Assembly (NCBI RefSeq): GCF_964340395.1
Contig: NC_135562.1
Location: forward strand, 23,716,173 to 23,780,172
DNA from: Glandiceps talaboti
Lineage: Eukaryota; Hemichordata; Enteropneusta; Spengelidae
Length of the DNA stretch: 64,000 bases
Direction of reading: 5' to 3'
Under the pieces are notes generated by a model, which was not told where the DNA came from, did no database searches, and saw only the letters and a list, made by a program, of their open reading frames with translations. Shown piece after piece: positions 23,395 through 35,935 of the stretch. Numbering within the stretch: position 1 is the first letter of the stretch; every line of letters starts with the position of its first letter. The position numbers and the translations under genes are program-made.

Positions 23395-23770
23395 AAATAA
23401 TAACAATCATAATATCAGTTTTTATATAGCGCTTTCCCACCCAAGCCTTTTACATCTATTACTCCTGGCTTGGAGCTATATCAGCACAACGGCCCTTTTA
23501 TACTTCCTCAACTCCCTGGGAGCATACAATCCATTGCAGCCTTTATAAGCATATAGGATTAAAGCATTCACATCACAACTTCTATCCTACCAGGACCCCA
23601 ATTATACAGAGATGGGTGGACTGAGGCATAGTCGTGGCTCAAATCTTGCCCAAGGACTTTAGCCACTCAGAAAGAAACGGTGGTGATGGGGCTCAAATGT
23701 ACAACCTGCAGATTCCAAGCCAGCCACTCTAACCATTCGCCCATCATGACTCCACAAGTCTGAGTTCTAA
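23395..23770 (-). repeat. Interspersed repeat, probably old LINE/SINE tail
   Basis: It contains 'tatatagcgctttccca', 'actccctgggagcat', 'tctatcctaccagg' and 'ggtggactgagg' blocks. These resemble the short repeat segment at 4130-4300. An adjoining ATA/ATT-rich stretch (23340-23410) on the left suggests a tail read on the minus strand. Family unknown. Confidence 0.5.
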
Positions 23771-24889
23771 CCACTATGCCACAGGGAGACAGTATTAAAA
23801 AACAAATGGTTTTTGAAATATTTGAAAAAGACTCGGGTCATGTTTTCGAGAAAGACAGTGAGGTAGGGATACTTTTTAGCATAACGTGCTTGAGGGAGGG
23901 GCAAATTTATGCCACAGACTGGACTTAATTTCCTATGGCCCTCCCTACCTTTTAATTACTGAAGGCGTCCTTAATTAGTTTAAACACAAGCTTATAGTGT
24001 GCAAACAAAGGAATATGAGAGCCTGGAAAACTGTGAAGACAGGACATAACTGTCTCTACCAACATGCTCTTTGAGCAAACTATTTTGGAGACGATTCATT
24101 TAGATGCAGCTCCTGATGTTCCATCTGCACAAACAATGGTTGGATAACTAGAAATGGAAAGCTGAATAGCAAAAGGTAGACAGGTCCTCCAGCACCTAAA
24201 GTCCTCTTGGGATTCATTTCTTGTGGATTTCAGCATACCCTGTGCACTTCAAACTTGACAGAGTATACCAAATAGACTAAAGTGTACATAGGAATGTCGC
24301 CTCCAAGATTGCAAAAGTATGATTGAGAGTGATGAAGAAGATTCAGCACAGGGTATCAGTGATGCCAAAGAGGATGAAGATGAACCTAATATGCCTAGGA
24401 AATAAAGGCTTTAAAACTGTTACTCTCACTTTGTTCAAGAAACTTCAAACTCAGATCTCAATGACAATAAGAAAAGCCAGATTTAACAGTATAAATGCTT
24501 GCAAAATGATATTAAAATTTAGTTATTTTATAATCCAATATGGCCACCGAACACTGTATCAACTACATATATATGGGAAAGTAAAGGAATGGTGAACTCT
24601 CAAATTTCTTTAATTATTTCAAAAGGCCCAGCTTTCATATGGCAAAGAGTTGATTGAAGTACTCTGATTTTCAGATAAATATGTCATCAAGATGCATTCT
24701 ACCTTGTACAGTTTCCCCTTAATTACAATGCATTGCATTGTGGGTAATAGTTACATAATCAAACAAGTATTTTTTGGGGGAAAAAACCAGGCATATATGA
24801 TAATGTATTAAACTTTAGCATAACATGTATATCATGAGCACTATATAGAGGATAGCCCATACCAAACGATTTCTAGATAGTTTTTCGTG

Positions 24890-25440
24890 TCAAATTGAAA
24901 TTGTCACCCCACACCCCATCTAAGTTTTGACATTTTCGACATCAAATTTTTATGTTGAATTTAAACAAAAATTGAAATGAGCTTGTTTATCTTTGTACAT
25001 ATGTATAATGTACCAATGCCCCTTCATAATTTTACAACAAAAATTATTGTGTGTATGCTAACTTGAAAATGGCATTAAAAAATGTGAACCCCCACCCCAT
25101 CAAAATTTCAACATTTTTGGACAAAAATCACATGAAATTGTACAATATTGGAACACACAGGCACCAAGGGATATTTCTGTGAGCTCATATGTATGATAAA
25201 TCAACTGCACTATTCAAATGTGGAGTCCATTTCTTTCTTGAAATGCCAAAGTACTTACAATTGTGACCCACCCCCACCCCCCACGACATGTCAACATTTT
25301 GAGACAAAAATCAAGTGAAATTGTACAATATTGGAACACACAGGCACCATGGGATACTTCTATCAGTTCACATGTATGATAAATCTACTGAACTATTCAT
25401 ATGTGGAGTTTATTTATTTCTCCAAAAGCAAAAGTGGTCA
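24890..25440 (+). repeat. Degenerate ~184-bp tandem repeat, about three units
   Basis: 'gaaattgtacaatattgg' followed by 'aacacacaggcacca' occurs near 25134 and 25318, 184 bases apart. Each unit also has a C-rich 'cccaccccat' stretch followed by 'acattttggaca'-like sequence; a third, more diverged unit precedes them. Confidence 0.75.
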
Positions 25441-25969
25441 TAATATTCACAATTGTGAATAACTAAATTGGCCAAAATTAAAAATGTTTCAGACAGCACA
25501 TCCAATATCAAATCAGCATGTAGTAATTCTATGAATACAAAGCCAGTATGTAGTGAGGAAAAAAATAGTTCTTTTGTTGACACTTTATTTTAATGCCGAG
25601 CATTTAATTTACTAAGTGAAAATTCGTCCATTTCACAATTTGGAGATATTTTTTAAAAAGAAATAATTGCATGTAGGGATACAAACAGACCCATAAAAAA
25701 GTATAATCGTTTCTGTAGGATGAGAACTAAACAGCTCAAGAACACCACCCCAAAGTAAAAGAATTGTTATTCATCCTACACTGAAATATATATTGATCTC
25801 TCACCTTATTATATCTCCATTCTTGAAACAGTTAAATGTTGATTTCATGTAAGGAAATTGCTAGTATTTATAGCGCAGTGTGGCCACTATGAAAAATATG
25901 AAAGAACTCATCAAATATAATTATAAATACTAGTATCACTGCAGTAGCTGTTGATCCACTGAACATGGT

Positions 25970-26140
25970 ATCAAGTATATTAGTCCATGAGCCAGACCCT
26001 GATTTTTAGCCAATTGGTACCAAAATGAGGTACCAAATGAAACATTACTTTTCTAAAACTATTTTTTCTGTAGATTTCAAAAATGCTTGGTGGACATCTG
26101 TTTTTGGTAGCTTTCTAGTAGTAATCTTCATTTAAATTTA
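25970..26140 (+). repeat. Second copy of the TCCATGAGCCAGAC repeat
   Basis: It matches 20850-20985 in order: 'agtccatgagccagac', 'attggtaccaaaa', 'gaggtaccaaa', 'caaaaatgcttggtggacat', 'gtagcttt'. Confidence 0.75.
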
Positions 26141-26229
26141 CATAACACATAATAAAAAAATCAATAATCTGATGGTGGTTTGTGTTTGTGTTAAAGGAAT
26201 TGTAGCGTTTGATTCAGGTTAAACATCGG

Positions 26230-26465
26230 AACGAAAAAAGGCACTTACCTTGCAAGAAGTTCAGTGAGGGCCATCACTCATGGGTTCAATGTTAATGCAG
26301 GAGGAAACTGGAGTATCTGAGGAAAACCTGTGTTGTTCGATAGAGTCAAACTGAACGACACTCTTACTTACAGCATGGTAAATTTAATCAAACTGTGAAT
26401 GGGTGCGAACCCCGGCCGCAGTGGTAAGAGGCAAATGGTTTAACCACTCAGCCACCGACACTGAA
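26230..26465 (-). mobile_element. tRNA-derived SINE, minus strand
   Basis: On the minus strand it starts TGTCGGTGGCTGAGTGG (A-box region near 26444-26460). It continues through a B-box-like GGGGTTCGCACCC and the same body as the plus-strand copy at 58712. It is more diverged than that copy and lacks a clear tail. Confidence 0.85.
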
Positions 26466-27287
26466 AACTGTGATCGTGTTTGTTAAATGCATTATTTTAT
26501 CATTGTGACATACAAGGTATATCAGGTTCAAAAATCCTGGTCAAAAATTAAACCTGTGGTTAGTTTTTGATGAATAATAAAACTACGTGTTTTAGCCATC
26601 CACGAGTGTTTTACCATTCATTTTCTACATATTTATGAATTGTGCAACACTTCCCCATTGGATATATGTGATAGAACACTTGACAGTGTGTTTATTTTGA
26701 TAAAACAAATGCATCTCTTTCCATCTCTTGACTAGTTCAACGTGACATATTAAAACAGCACAGTCCTTGATTATGCCATGTTGTGATAGATCCTTAAATG
26801 CAGTTTTGATGAACACAAAACAACATTAATGCTTACCCTTCCCCACCCCCACATAAGAGTCATTAACTTGTGATTAAGACATACTAAGTGTATAAAGTGT
26901 ATCGAGCCTTAGACAACCAACACAATTTGTTTGTGTCAAACATGGCATACTGTAAGCTTAAGTAGAGACAAATGAAAATCTCCAATGATTGTAACTTTTT
27001 ACATACTAAAATTTCACTGACATCCATTACATGTCTTCAACCAAATGTTGAACTTTTAATAAGAAAATTAAGGCTTTTAGTGTTACCGGCACCACACACT
27101 TGGACAGTTTAACAACAAATAAATGATAGATCGGCTGTATGTCCAAACCAGAATTACACCATTCACTGGGAACAGTGTGGAGGTCTAATATGAATTGCTG
27201 GTATGGCTAAAAATAGAAGATGACCAAAACAAAATTTAAGGCCTTATTTAATAGTATTGTCTTGTGTTATTTTATAATAAATGTAGA
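26466..27287. other. Separase intron upstream of the large array
   Basis: AT-rich unique sequence; I see no exon, element end or RNA gene. Confidence 0.5.
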
Positions 27288-30200
27288 GTGTATCAAAGAC
27301 AAGTATTCAAACAGGGTATCATTACTGTGTATCAAAGACAAATATTCTAACAGGGTATCATTACTGTGTATCAAAGACAAATATTCTAACAGGGTATCAT
27401 TACTATGTATCAAAGACAAATATTCTAACAGGGTATCATTACTGTGTATCAAAGACAAATATTCTAACAGGGTATCATTACTATGTATCAAAGACAAGTA
27501 TTCTAACAGGGTATCATTACTGTGTATCAAAGACAAGTATTCTAACAGGGTATCATTACTATGTATCAAAGACAAGTATTCTAACAGGGTATCATTACTG
27601 TGTATCAAAGACAAGTATTCTAACAGGGTATCATTACTATGTATCAAAGACAAATATTCTAACAGGGTATCATTACTGTGTATCAAAGACAAATATTCTA
27701 ACAGGGTATCATTACTGTGTATCAAAGACAAGTATTCTAACAGGGTATCATTACTGTGTATCAAAGACAAATATTCTAACAGGGTATCATTACTGTGTAT
27801 CAAAGACAAGTATTCAAACAGGGTATCATTACTGTGTATCAAAGACAAGTATTCTAACAGGGTATCATTACTGTGTATCAAAGACAAATATTCTAACAGG
27901 GTATCATTACTGTGTATCAAAGACAAGTATTCTAACAGGGTATCATTACTATGTATCAAAGACAAGTATTCTAACAGGGTATCATTACTATGTATCAAAG
28001 ACAAGTATTCTAACAGGGTATCATTACTGTGTATCAAAGACAAATATTCTAACAGGGTATCATTACTATGTATCAAAGACAAGTATTCTAACAGGGTATC
28101 ATTACTATGTATCAAAGACAAGTATTCTAACAGGGTATCATTACTGTGTATCAAAGACAAGTATTCTAACAGGGTATCATTACTGTGTATCAAAGACAAA
28201 TATTCTAACAGGGTATCATTACTGTGTATCAAAGACAAGTATTCTAACAGGGTATCATTACTATGTATCAAAGACAAATATTCTAACAGGGTATCATTAC
28301 TGTGTATCAAAGACAAATATTCTAACAGGGTATCATTACTATGTATCAAAGACAAGTATTCAAACAGGGTATCATTACTGTGTATCAAAGACAAATATTC
28401 TAACAGGGTATCATTACTGTGTATCAAAGACAAGTATTCTAACAGGGTATCATTACTATGTATCAAAGACAAGTATTCAAACAGGGTATCATTACTGTGT
28501 ATCAAAGACAAATATTCTAACAGGGTATCATTACTATGTATCAAAGACAAGTATTCAAACAGGGTATCATTACTGTGTATCAAAGACAAATATTCTAACA
28601 GGGCATCATTACTGTGTATCAAAGACAAGTATTCTAACAGGGTATCATTACTATGTATCAAAGACAAGTATTCTAACAGGGTATCATTACTATGTATCAA
28701 AGACAAGTATTCAAACAGGGTATCATTACTATGTATCAAAGACAAGTATTCAAACAGGGTATCATTACTGTGTATCAAAGACAAATATTCTAACAGGGTA
28801 TCATTACTATGTATCAAAGACAAGTATTCTAACAGGGTATCATTACTGTGTATCAAAGACAAGTATTCTAACAGGGTATCATTACTGTGTATCAAAGACA
28901 AATATTCTAACAGGGTATCATTACTGTGTATCAAAGACAAATATTCTAACAGGGTATCATTACTGTGTATCAAAGACAAATATTCTAACAGGGTATCATT
29001 ACTGTGTATCAAAGACAAATATTCTAACAGGGTATCATTACTGTGTATCAAAGACAAATATTCTAACAGGGTATCATTACTGTGTATCAAAGACAAGTAT
29101 TCTAACAGGGTATCATTACTATGTATCAAAGACAAATATTCTAACAGGGTATCATTACTGTGTATCAAAGACAAATATTCTAACAGGGTATCATTACTGT
29201 GTATCAAAGACAAATATTCTAACAGGGTATCATTACTGTGTATCAAAGACAAATATTCTAACAGGGTATCATTACTGTGTATCAAAGACAAATATTCTAA
29301 CAGGGTATCATTACTGTGTATCAAAGACAAATATTCTAACAGGGTATCATTACTGTGTATCAAAGACAAGTATTCAAACAGGGTATCATTACTGTGTATC
29401 AAAGACAAATATTCTAACAGGGTATCATTACTGTGTATCAAAGACAAATATTCTAACAGGGTATCATTACTGTGTATCAAAGACAAATATTCTAACAGGG
29501 TATCATTACTATGTATCAAAGACAAGTATTCTAACAGGGTATCATTACTGTGTATCAAAGACAAATATTCTAACAGGGTATCATTACTGTGTATCAAAGA
29601 CAAATATTCTAACAGGGTATCATTACTGTGTATCAAAGACAAGTATTCAAACAGGGTATCATTACTGTGTATCAAAGACAAATATTCTAACAGGGTATCA
29701 TTACTGTGTATCAAAGAAAAATATTCTAACAGGGTATCATTACTGTGTATCAAAAGACAAATATTCTAACAGGGTATCATTACTATGTATCAAAGACAAG
29801 TATTCAAACAGGGTATCATTACTGTGTATCAAAGACAAGTATTCTAACAGGGTATCATTACTGTGTATCAAAGACAAGTATTCTAACAGGGTATCATTAC
29901 TATGTATCAAAGACAAATATTCTAACAGGGTATCATTACTGTGTATCAAAGACAAGTATTCTAACAGGGCATCATTACTATGTATCAAAGACAAGTATTC
30001 TAACAGGGTATCATTACTGTGTATCAAAGACAAGTATTCTTACAGGGTATCATTACTGTGTATCAAAGACAAATATTCTAACAGGGCATCATTACTGTGT
30101 ATCAAAGACAAGTATTCTAACAGGGTATCATTACTATGTATCAAAGACAAGTATTCTAACAGGGTATCATTACTATGTATCAAAGACAAATATTCTAACA

Positions 30201-33060
30201 GGGTATCATTACTGTGTATCAAAGACAAATATTCTAACAGGGTATCATTACTATGTATCAAAGACAAGTATTCTAACAGGGCATCATTACTATGTATCAA
30301 AGACAAGTATTCTAACAGGGCATCATTACTATGTATCAAAGACAAGTATTCTAACAGGGCATCATTACTATGTATCAAAGACAAGTATTCTAACAGGGTA
30401 TCATTACTGTGTATCAAAGACAAATATTCTAACAGGGTATCATTACTGTGTATCAAAGACAAGTATTCTAACAGGGTATCATTACTGTGTATCAAAGACA
30501 AGTATTCTAACAGGGCATCATTACTGTGTATCAAAGACAAGTATTCTAACAGGGTATCATTACTATGTATCAAAGACAAGTATTCTAACAGGGCATCATT
30601 ACTATGTATCAAAGACAAGTATTCTAACAGGGTATCATTACTGTGTATCAAAGACAAATATTCTAACAGGGCATCATTACTATGTATCAAAGACAAGTAT
30701 TCTAACAGGGTATCATTACTATGTATCAAAGACAAGTATTCTAACAGGGTATCATTACTGTGTATCAAAGACAAATATTCTAACAGGGCATCATTACTGT
30801 GTATCAAAGACAAATATTCTAACAGGGTATCATTACTATGTATCAAAGACAAGTATTCTAACAGGGTATCATTACTGTGTATCAAAGACAAATATTCTAA
30901 CAGGGCATCATTACTGTGTATCAAAGACAAATATTCTAACAGGGTATCATTACTGTGTATCAAAGACAAATATTCTAACAGGGTATCATTACTGTGTATC
31001 AAAGACAAATATTCTAACAGACAAATATTCTAACAGACAAATATTCTAACAGACAAATATTCTAACAGGGTATCATTACTGTGTATCAAAGACAAATATT
31101 CTAACAGGGTATCATTACTGTGTATCAAAGACAAGTATTCTAACAGACATATTCTAACAGGGTATCATTACTGTGTATCAAAGACAAGTATTCTAACAGG
31201 GTATCATTACTGTGTATCAAAGACAAGTATTCAAACAGGGTATCATTACTGTGTATCAAAGACAAATATTCTAACAGGGTATCATTACTGTGTATCAAAG
31301 ACAAGTATTCAAACAGGGTATCATTACTGTGTATCAAAGACAAGTATTCTAACAGGGTATCATTACTGTGTATCAAAGACAAGTATTCTAACAGGGTATC
31401 ATTACTATGTATCAAAGACAAGTATTCTAACAGGGTATCATTACTATGTATCAAAGACAAGTATTCAAACAGGGTATCATTACTGTGTATCAAAGACAAA
31501 TATTCTAACAGGGTATCATTACTATGTATCAAAGACAAGTATTCTAACAGGGTATCATTACTATGTATCAAAGACAAATATTCTAACAGGGTATCATTAC
31601 TGTGTATCAAAGACAAGTATTCAAACAGGGTATCATTACTATGTATCAAAGACAAGTATTCTAACAGGGTATCATTACTGTGTATCAAAGACAAATATTC
31701 TAACAGGGTATCATTACTGTGTATCAAAAGACAAATATTCTAACAGGACATCATTACTGTGTATCAAAGACAAATATTCTAACAGGGTATCATTACTGTG
31801 TATCAAAGACAAGTATTCTAACAGGGTATCATTACTGTGTATCAAAGACAAATATTCAAACAGGGTATCATTACTGTGTATCAAAGACAAGTATTCTAAC
31901 AGGGTATCATTACTGTGTATCAAAGACAAATATTCTAACTGGGTATCATTACTGTGTATCAAAGACAAGTATTCTAACAGACATATTCTAACAGGGTATC
32001 ATTACTGTGTATCAAAGACAAATATTCTAACAGGGTATCATTACTGTGTATCAAAGACAAGTATTCTAACAGGGTATCATTACTATGTATCAAAGACAAG
32101 TATTCTAACAGGGTATCATTACTATGTATCAAAGACAAGTATTCTAACAGGGTATCATTACTGTGTATCAAAGACAAGTATTCAAACAGGGTATCATTAC
32201 TGTGTATCAAAGACAAGTATTCTAACAGGGTATCATTACTATGTATCAAAGACAAATATTCTAACAGGGTATCATTACTGTGTATCAAAGACAAGTATTC
32301 TAACAGGGTATCATTACTGTGTATCAAAGACAAGTATTCAAACAGGGTATCATTACTGTGTATCAAAGACAAATATTCTAACAGGGTATCATTACTGTGT
32401 ATCAAAGACAAATATTCTAACAGGGTATCATTACTGTGTATCAAAGACAAGTATTCTAACAGGGTATCATTACTGTGTATCAAAGACAAATATTCTAACA
32501 GGGTATCATTACTGTGTATCAAAGACAAATATTCTAACAGGGTATCATTACTGTGTATCAAAAGACAAATATTCTAACAGGACATCATTACTGTGTATCA
32601 AAGACAAATATTCTAACAGGGTATCATTACTGTGTATCAAAGACAAGTATTCTAACAGGGTATCATTACTGTGTATCAAAGACAAATATTCTAACAGGGT
32701 ATCATTACTGTGTATCAAAGACAAGTATTCTAACAGGACATCATTACTGTGTATCAAAGACAAATATTCTAACTGGGTATCATTACTGTGTATCAAAGAC
32801 AAATATTCTAACAGGGTATCATTACTGTGTATCAAAGACAAGTATTCTAACAGGACATCATTACTGTGTATCAAAGACAAATATTCTAACTGGGTATCAT
32901 TACTGTGTATCAAAGACAAATATTCTAACAGGGCATCATTACTGTGTATCAAAGACAAATATTCTAACAGGGTATCATTACTGTGTATCAAAAGACAAAT
33001 ATTCTAACAGGACATCATTACTGTGTATCAAAGACAAATATTCTAACAGGGTATCATTAC
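27288..33060. repeat. 39-bp minisatellite, about 148 copies
   Basis: The tandem array is 5.8 kb long with a 39-bp unit 'gtatcaaagacaaatattct' + 'aacagggtatcattactgt'. Four positions vary often: caaat/caagt, ttct/ttca, ggta/ggca and actg/acta. Because 39 is divisible by 3 and the unit has no stop in several frames, long frames exist on both strands. Breaks occur at single-base insertions (caaaagac at 29752, 31727, 32560 and 32991) and at truncated units near 31015-31060, 31145 and 31980. It lies wholly in the last separase intron. Confidence 0.98.
31140..32807. repeat. 834-bp higher-order duplication inside the 39-bp array
   Basis: Two blocks start with the same truncated unit ('aacagacatattctaac', near 31141 and 31975). 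Both contain a caaaagac insertion and an 'aacaggacatca' variant about 590 bp later (31727 and 32561). The offset is 834 bp, not a multiple of 39, so a multi-unit segment was duplicated as a block. Confidence 0.8.
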
Positions 33061-33665
33061 ACACTATGACCATGTGTGATTTCATCCTCAAGTCTAATTT
33101 TACAATGTAACTGTGTTGTCCCATTCTACTTTGTTTCTATACACTAGTAACTGCCAACTGATCCAAAACATTTTCTTATGATCATTTAACAAGAGATGTC
33201 TACTGAAAAATACTCTTAAATTTAGGTAACCCTCTCCTCCAGTGTCACCATACGTCACTCAGGCAGGATGACATGACATCACAATTTCTCAATGTGAACA
33301 CTAGCAGGTGTTGTATTTAAGGGTAAAATGGAAACATACATGAACTTGTTATATCAGAAGTGAAACCCAATTTTTAAGCTATACCAAAGATAATTGAGTT
33401 AAAAAATGGTATAAATCACTTGTCACACATTTATTTTATCAATAGAAATTGACTGGACCTTCCCTTGAAGGAAATCTGAAATTGAAAATGTCTAACTTAC
33501 ATATAGCTATCTTCACAGTGGATAAATATGAAGTGTTGCCATTACCAGCAGTTGAATTACTACATTGGTTGGTTTCATACCAACTAAAAATACTCCGATG
33601 AAACCATAATGCACAGGAGTTTATGTTACATGTCTAACTATTATTTCTCTATAATTGTATTACAG
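33061..33665 (+). other. End of the last separase intron
   Basis: Unique AT-rich sequence between the array and the last separase exon, ending in a pyrimidine-rich tract and the AG at 33664-33665. Nothing else is recognised. Confidence 0.6.
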
Positions 33666-33876
33666 TCCATGTGTTGTTGGTAACTTATGGGATGTTACAG
33701 ATAGAGACATAGACCGTTATCTAGAGGCACTCTTGAAGTCATGGTTACATAGTGATAAACCATCTCAGCTACTAAAGTGTGTCAGTAGCTGCAGAGAAAT
33801 ATGCAAATTACCTTATCTAATTGGAGCTGCACCAGTGGTTTATGGTTTACCTGTTAACTTGACTTTGTCCAAGTAG
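33666..33876 (+). CDS. ESPL1: Separase, last coding exon and stop
   Basis: An AG acceptor at 33664-33665 opens this exon. Its first base completes the Cys codon left split (TG) at 14838-14839, giving AECPCVVGNLWDVTD, nearly the vertebrate CPLFVGNLWDVTDRDIDRY block. The remainder (RDIDRYLEALLKSWL, then LIGAAPVVYGLPVNL) matches the separase C-terminus and ends at TAG 33874-33876. The protein ends a few residues beyond where vertebrate separase ends. The preceding intron is about 18.8 kb and holds the 39-bp array. The last codons and the stop region overlap the first unit of a 67-bp minisatellite. Confidence 0.96.
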
Positions 33877-34677
33877 AACACTGCAATCATCTAATGGCGA
33901 AGTCTAAATATTGTCAATTCATCTACCTGTTAACTTGACAATGAACACTGCAATCATCTAATGGCGAAGTCTAAATATTGTCAATTCATCTACCTGTTAA
34001 CTTGACAATGAACACTGCAATCATCTAATGGCGAAGTCTAAATATTGTCAATTCATCTACCTGTTAACTTGACAATGAACACTGCAATCATCTAACGGTG
34101 AAGTCTAAATATTGTCAATTCATCTACCTGTTAACTTGACAATGAACACTGCAATCATCTAATGGCGAAGTCTAAATATTGTCAATTCATCTACCTGTTA
34201 ACTTGACAATGAACACTGCAATCATCTAATGGCGAAGTCTAAATATTGTCAATTCATCTACCTGTTAACTTGACAATGAACACTGCAATCATCTAATGGC
34301 GAAGTCTAAATATTGTCAATTCATCTACCTGTTAACTTGACAATGAACACTGCAATCATCTAATGGCGAAGTCTAAATATTGTCAATTCATCTACCTGTT
34401 AACTTGACAATGAACACTGCAATCATCTAATGGCGAAGTCTAAATATTGTCAATTCATCTACCTGTTAACTTGACAATGAACACTGCAATCATCTAACAG
34501 TGAAGTCTAAATATTGTCAATTCATCTACCTGTTAACTTGACAATGAACACTGCAATCATCTAATGGCGAAGTCTAAATATTGTCAATTCGTCTACCTGT
34601 TAACTTGACAATGAACACTGCAATCATCTAATGGCGAAGTCTAAATATTGTCAATTCATCTACCTGTTAACTTGACA
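33850..34677 (+). repeat. ESPL1: 67-bp minisatellite starting in the separase stop region
   Basis: About 12 units of 67 bp (unit starts at 33879, 33946, 34013 and so on). Each contains 'acctgttaacttgac' then 'aacactgcaatcatc'. The first occurrence of both blocks lies in the last separase codons (PVNL) and straddles the stop. That first unit carries 'tttgtccaagtag' where later units have 'aatg'. The array therefore forms the separase 3' UTR or the sequence just after it. Confidence 0.95.
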
Positions 34678-34796
34678 AGGAATAATTATTGGACTAAATA
34701 TTTAAATTTGCTTACCTGTGAACTTTATTTATGTGTAATTAACTATAGACTGCCAAAAGTGTATTATTCAATGAACATGTCTATAGGTTGTCAGTG

Positions 34797-35590
34797 TTGT
34801 ACCTGTAAACTTGACAAGTAACTACAGGTTGTCAGTCAGTGTTGTACCTGTAAACTTGACAAGTAACTACAGGTTGTCAGTCAGTGTTGTACTTGTAAAC
34901 TTGACAAGTAACTACAGGTTGTCAGTCAGTGTTGTACCTGTAAACTTGACAAGTAACTACAGGTTGTCAGTCAGTATTGTACCTGTAAACTTGACAAGTA
35001 ACTACAGGTTGTCAGTCAGTGTTGTACCTGTAAACTTGACAAGTAACTACAGGTTGTCAGTCAGTGTTGTACTTGTAAACTTGACAAGTAACTACAGGTT
35101 GTCAGTCAGTATTGTACCTGTAAACTTGACAAGTAACTACAGGTTGTCAGTCAGTATTGTACCTGTAAACTTGACAAGTAACTACAGGTTGTCAGTCAGT
35201 ATTGTACCTGTAAACTTGACAAGTATACAGGTTGTCAGTCAGTATTGTACCTGTAAACTTGACAAGTAACTACAGGTTGTCAGTCAGTATTGTACCTGTA
35301 AACTTGACAAGTAACTACAGGTTGTCAGTCAGTGTTGTACCTGTAAACTTGACAAGTAACTACAGGTTGTCATTCAGTGTTGTACCTGTAAACTTGACAA
35401 GTAACTACAGGTTGTCAGTCAGTGTTGTACCTGTAAACTTGACAAGTAACTACAGGTTGTCAGTCAGTGTTGTACCTGTAAACTTGACAAGTAACTACAG
35501 GTTGTCAGTCAGTGTTGTACCTGTAAACTTGACAAGTAACTGCAGGTTGTCAGTCAGTATTGTACCTGTAAACTTGACAAGTAAGTACTA
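34797..35590 (+). repeat. 45-bp minisatellite sharing the separase-end core
   Basis: About 17-18 units of 45 bp, each with 'acctgtaaacttgacaagta' and 'ctacaggttgtcagtcagt'. The core ACCTGTAAACTTGACA is one base different from the ACCTGTTAACTTGACA core of the preceding 67-bp array. One unit is shortened near 35221, which splits an otherwise open frame. Confidence 0.95.
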
Positions 35591-35935
35591 AATATGCAAT
35601 AACAATATAGTTTTAGTTTGTATCTGTCTTAGTTTGCGTATATCACGTTTTTTATAATAATACTGGTATATATTGTAATATTTAACCTAACCAGTCCATT
35701 ATTAACATATTACATACATAACACATACTGCTTTATTTATATACAAGTATTATTCCTAAATAAGTTTTGCTTTTTGTTCAACATGGAAAAACAAGATTGA
35801 CATAACAGGCCTTTGGCAAAACACTTTTGGCGCAAAGTAACATTTTGTGGCTGAATGAAGGAAATAACGTAATTACACTTGTGCAAGTAGAAGTTATGAA
35901 AATTGAGGAAAATAAAACGTAACCTTTGAGATGTA

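Noticed and set aside
27267-33110. Very long open frames on both strands of the 39-bp array as protein genes
   Set aside because: A stop-free 39-bp unit automatically gives long frames on both strands. They shift at single-base insertions and lie in a separase intron. Kept only as a question in the findings.
34811-35591. Open frames in the 45-bp array as a repeat protein or separase extension
   Set aside because: The separase stop at 33874-33876 lies upstream and the array frame breaks at the shortened unit near 35221. The frame follows from the unit length being a multiple of three.
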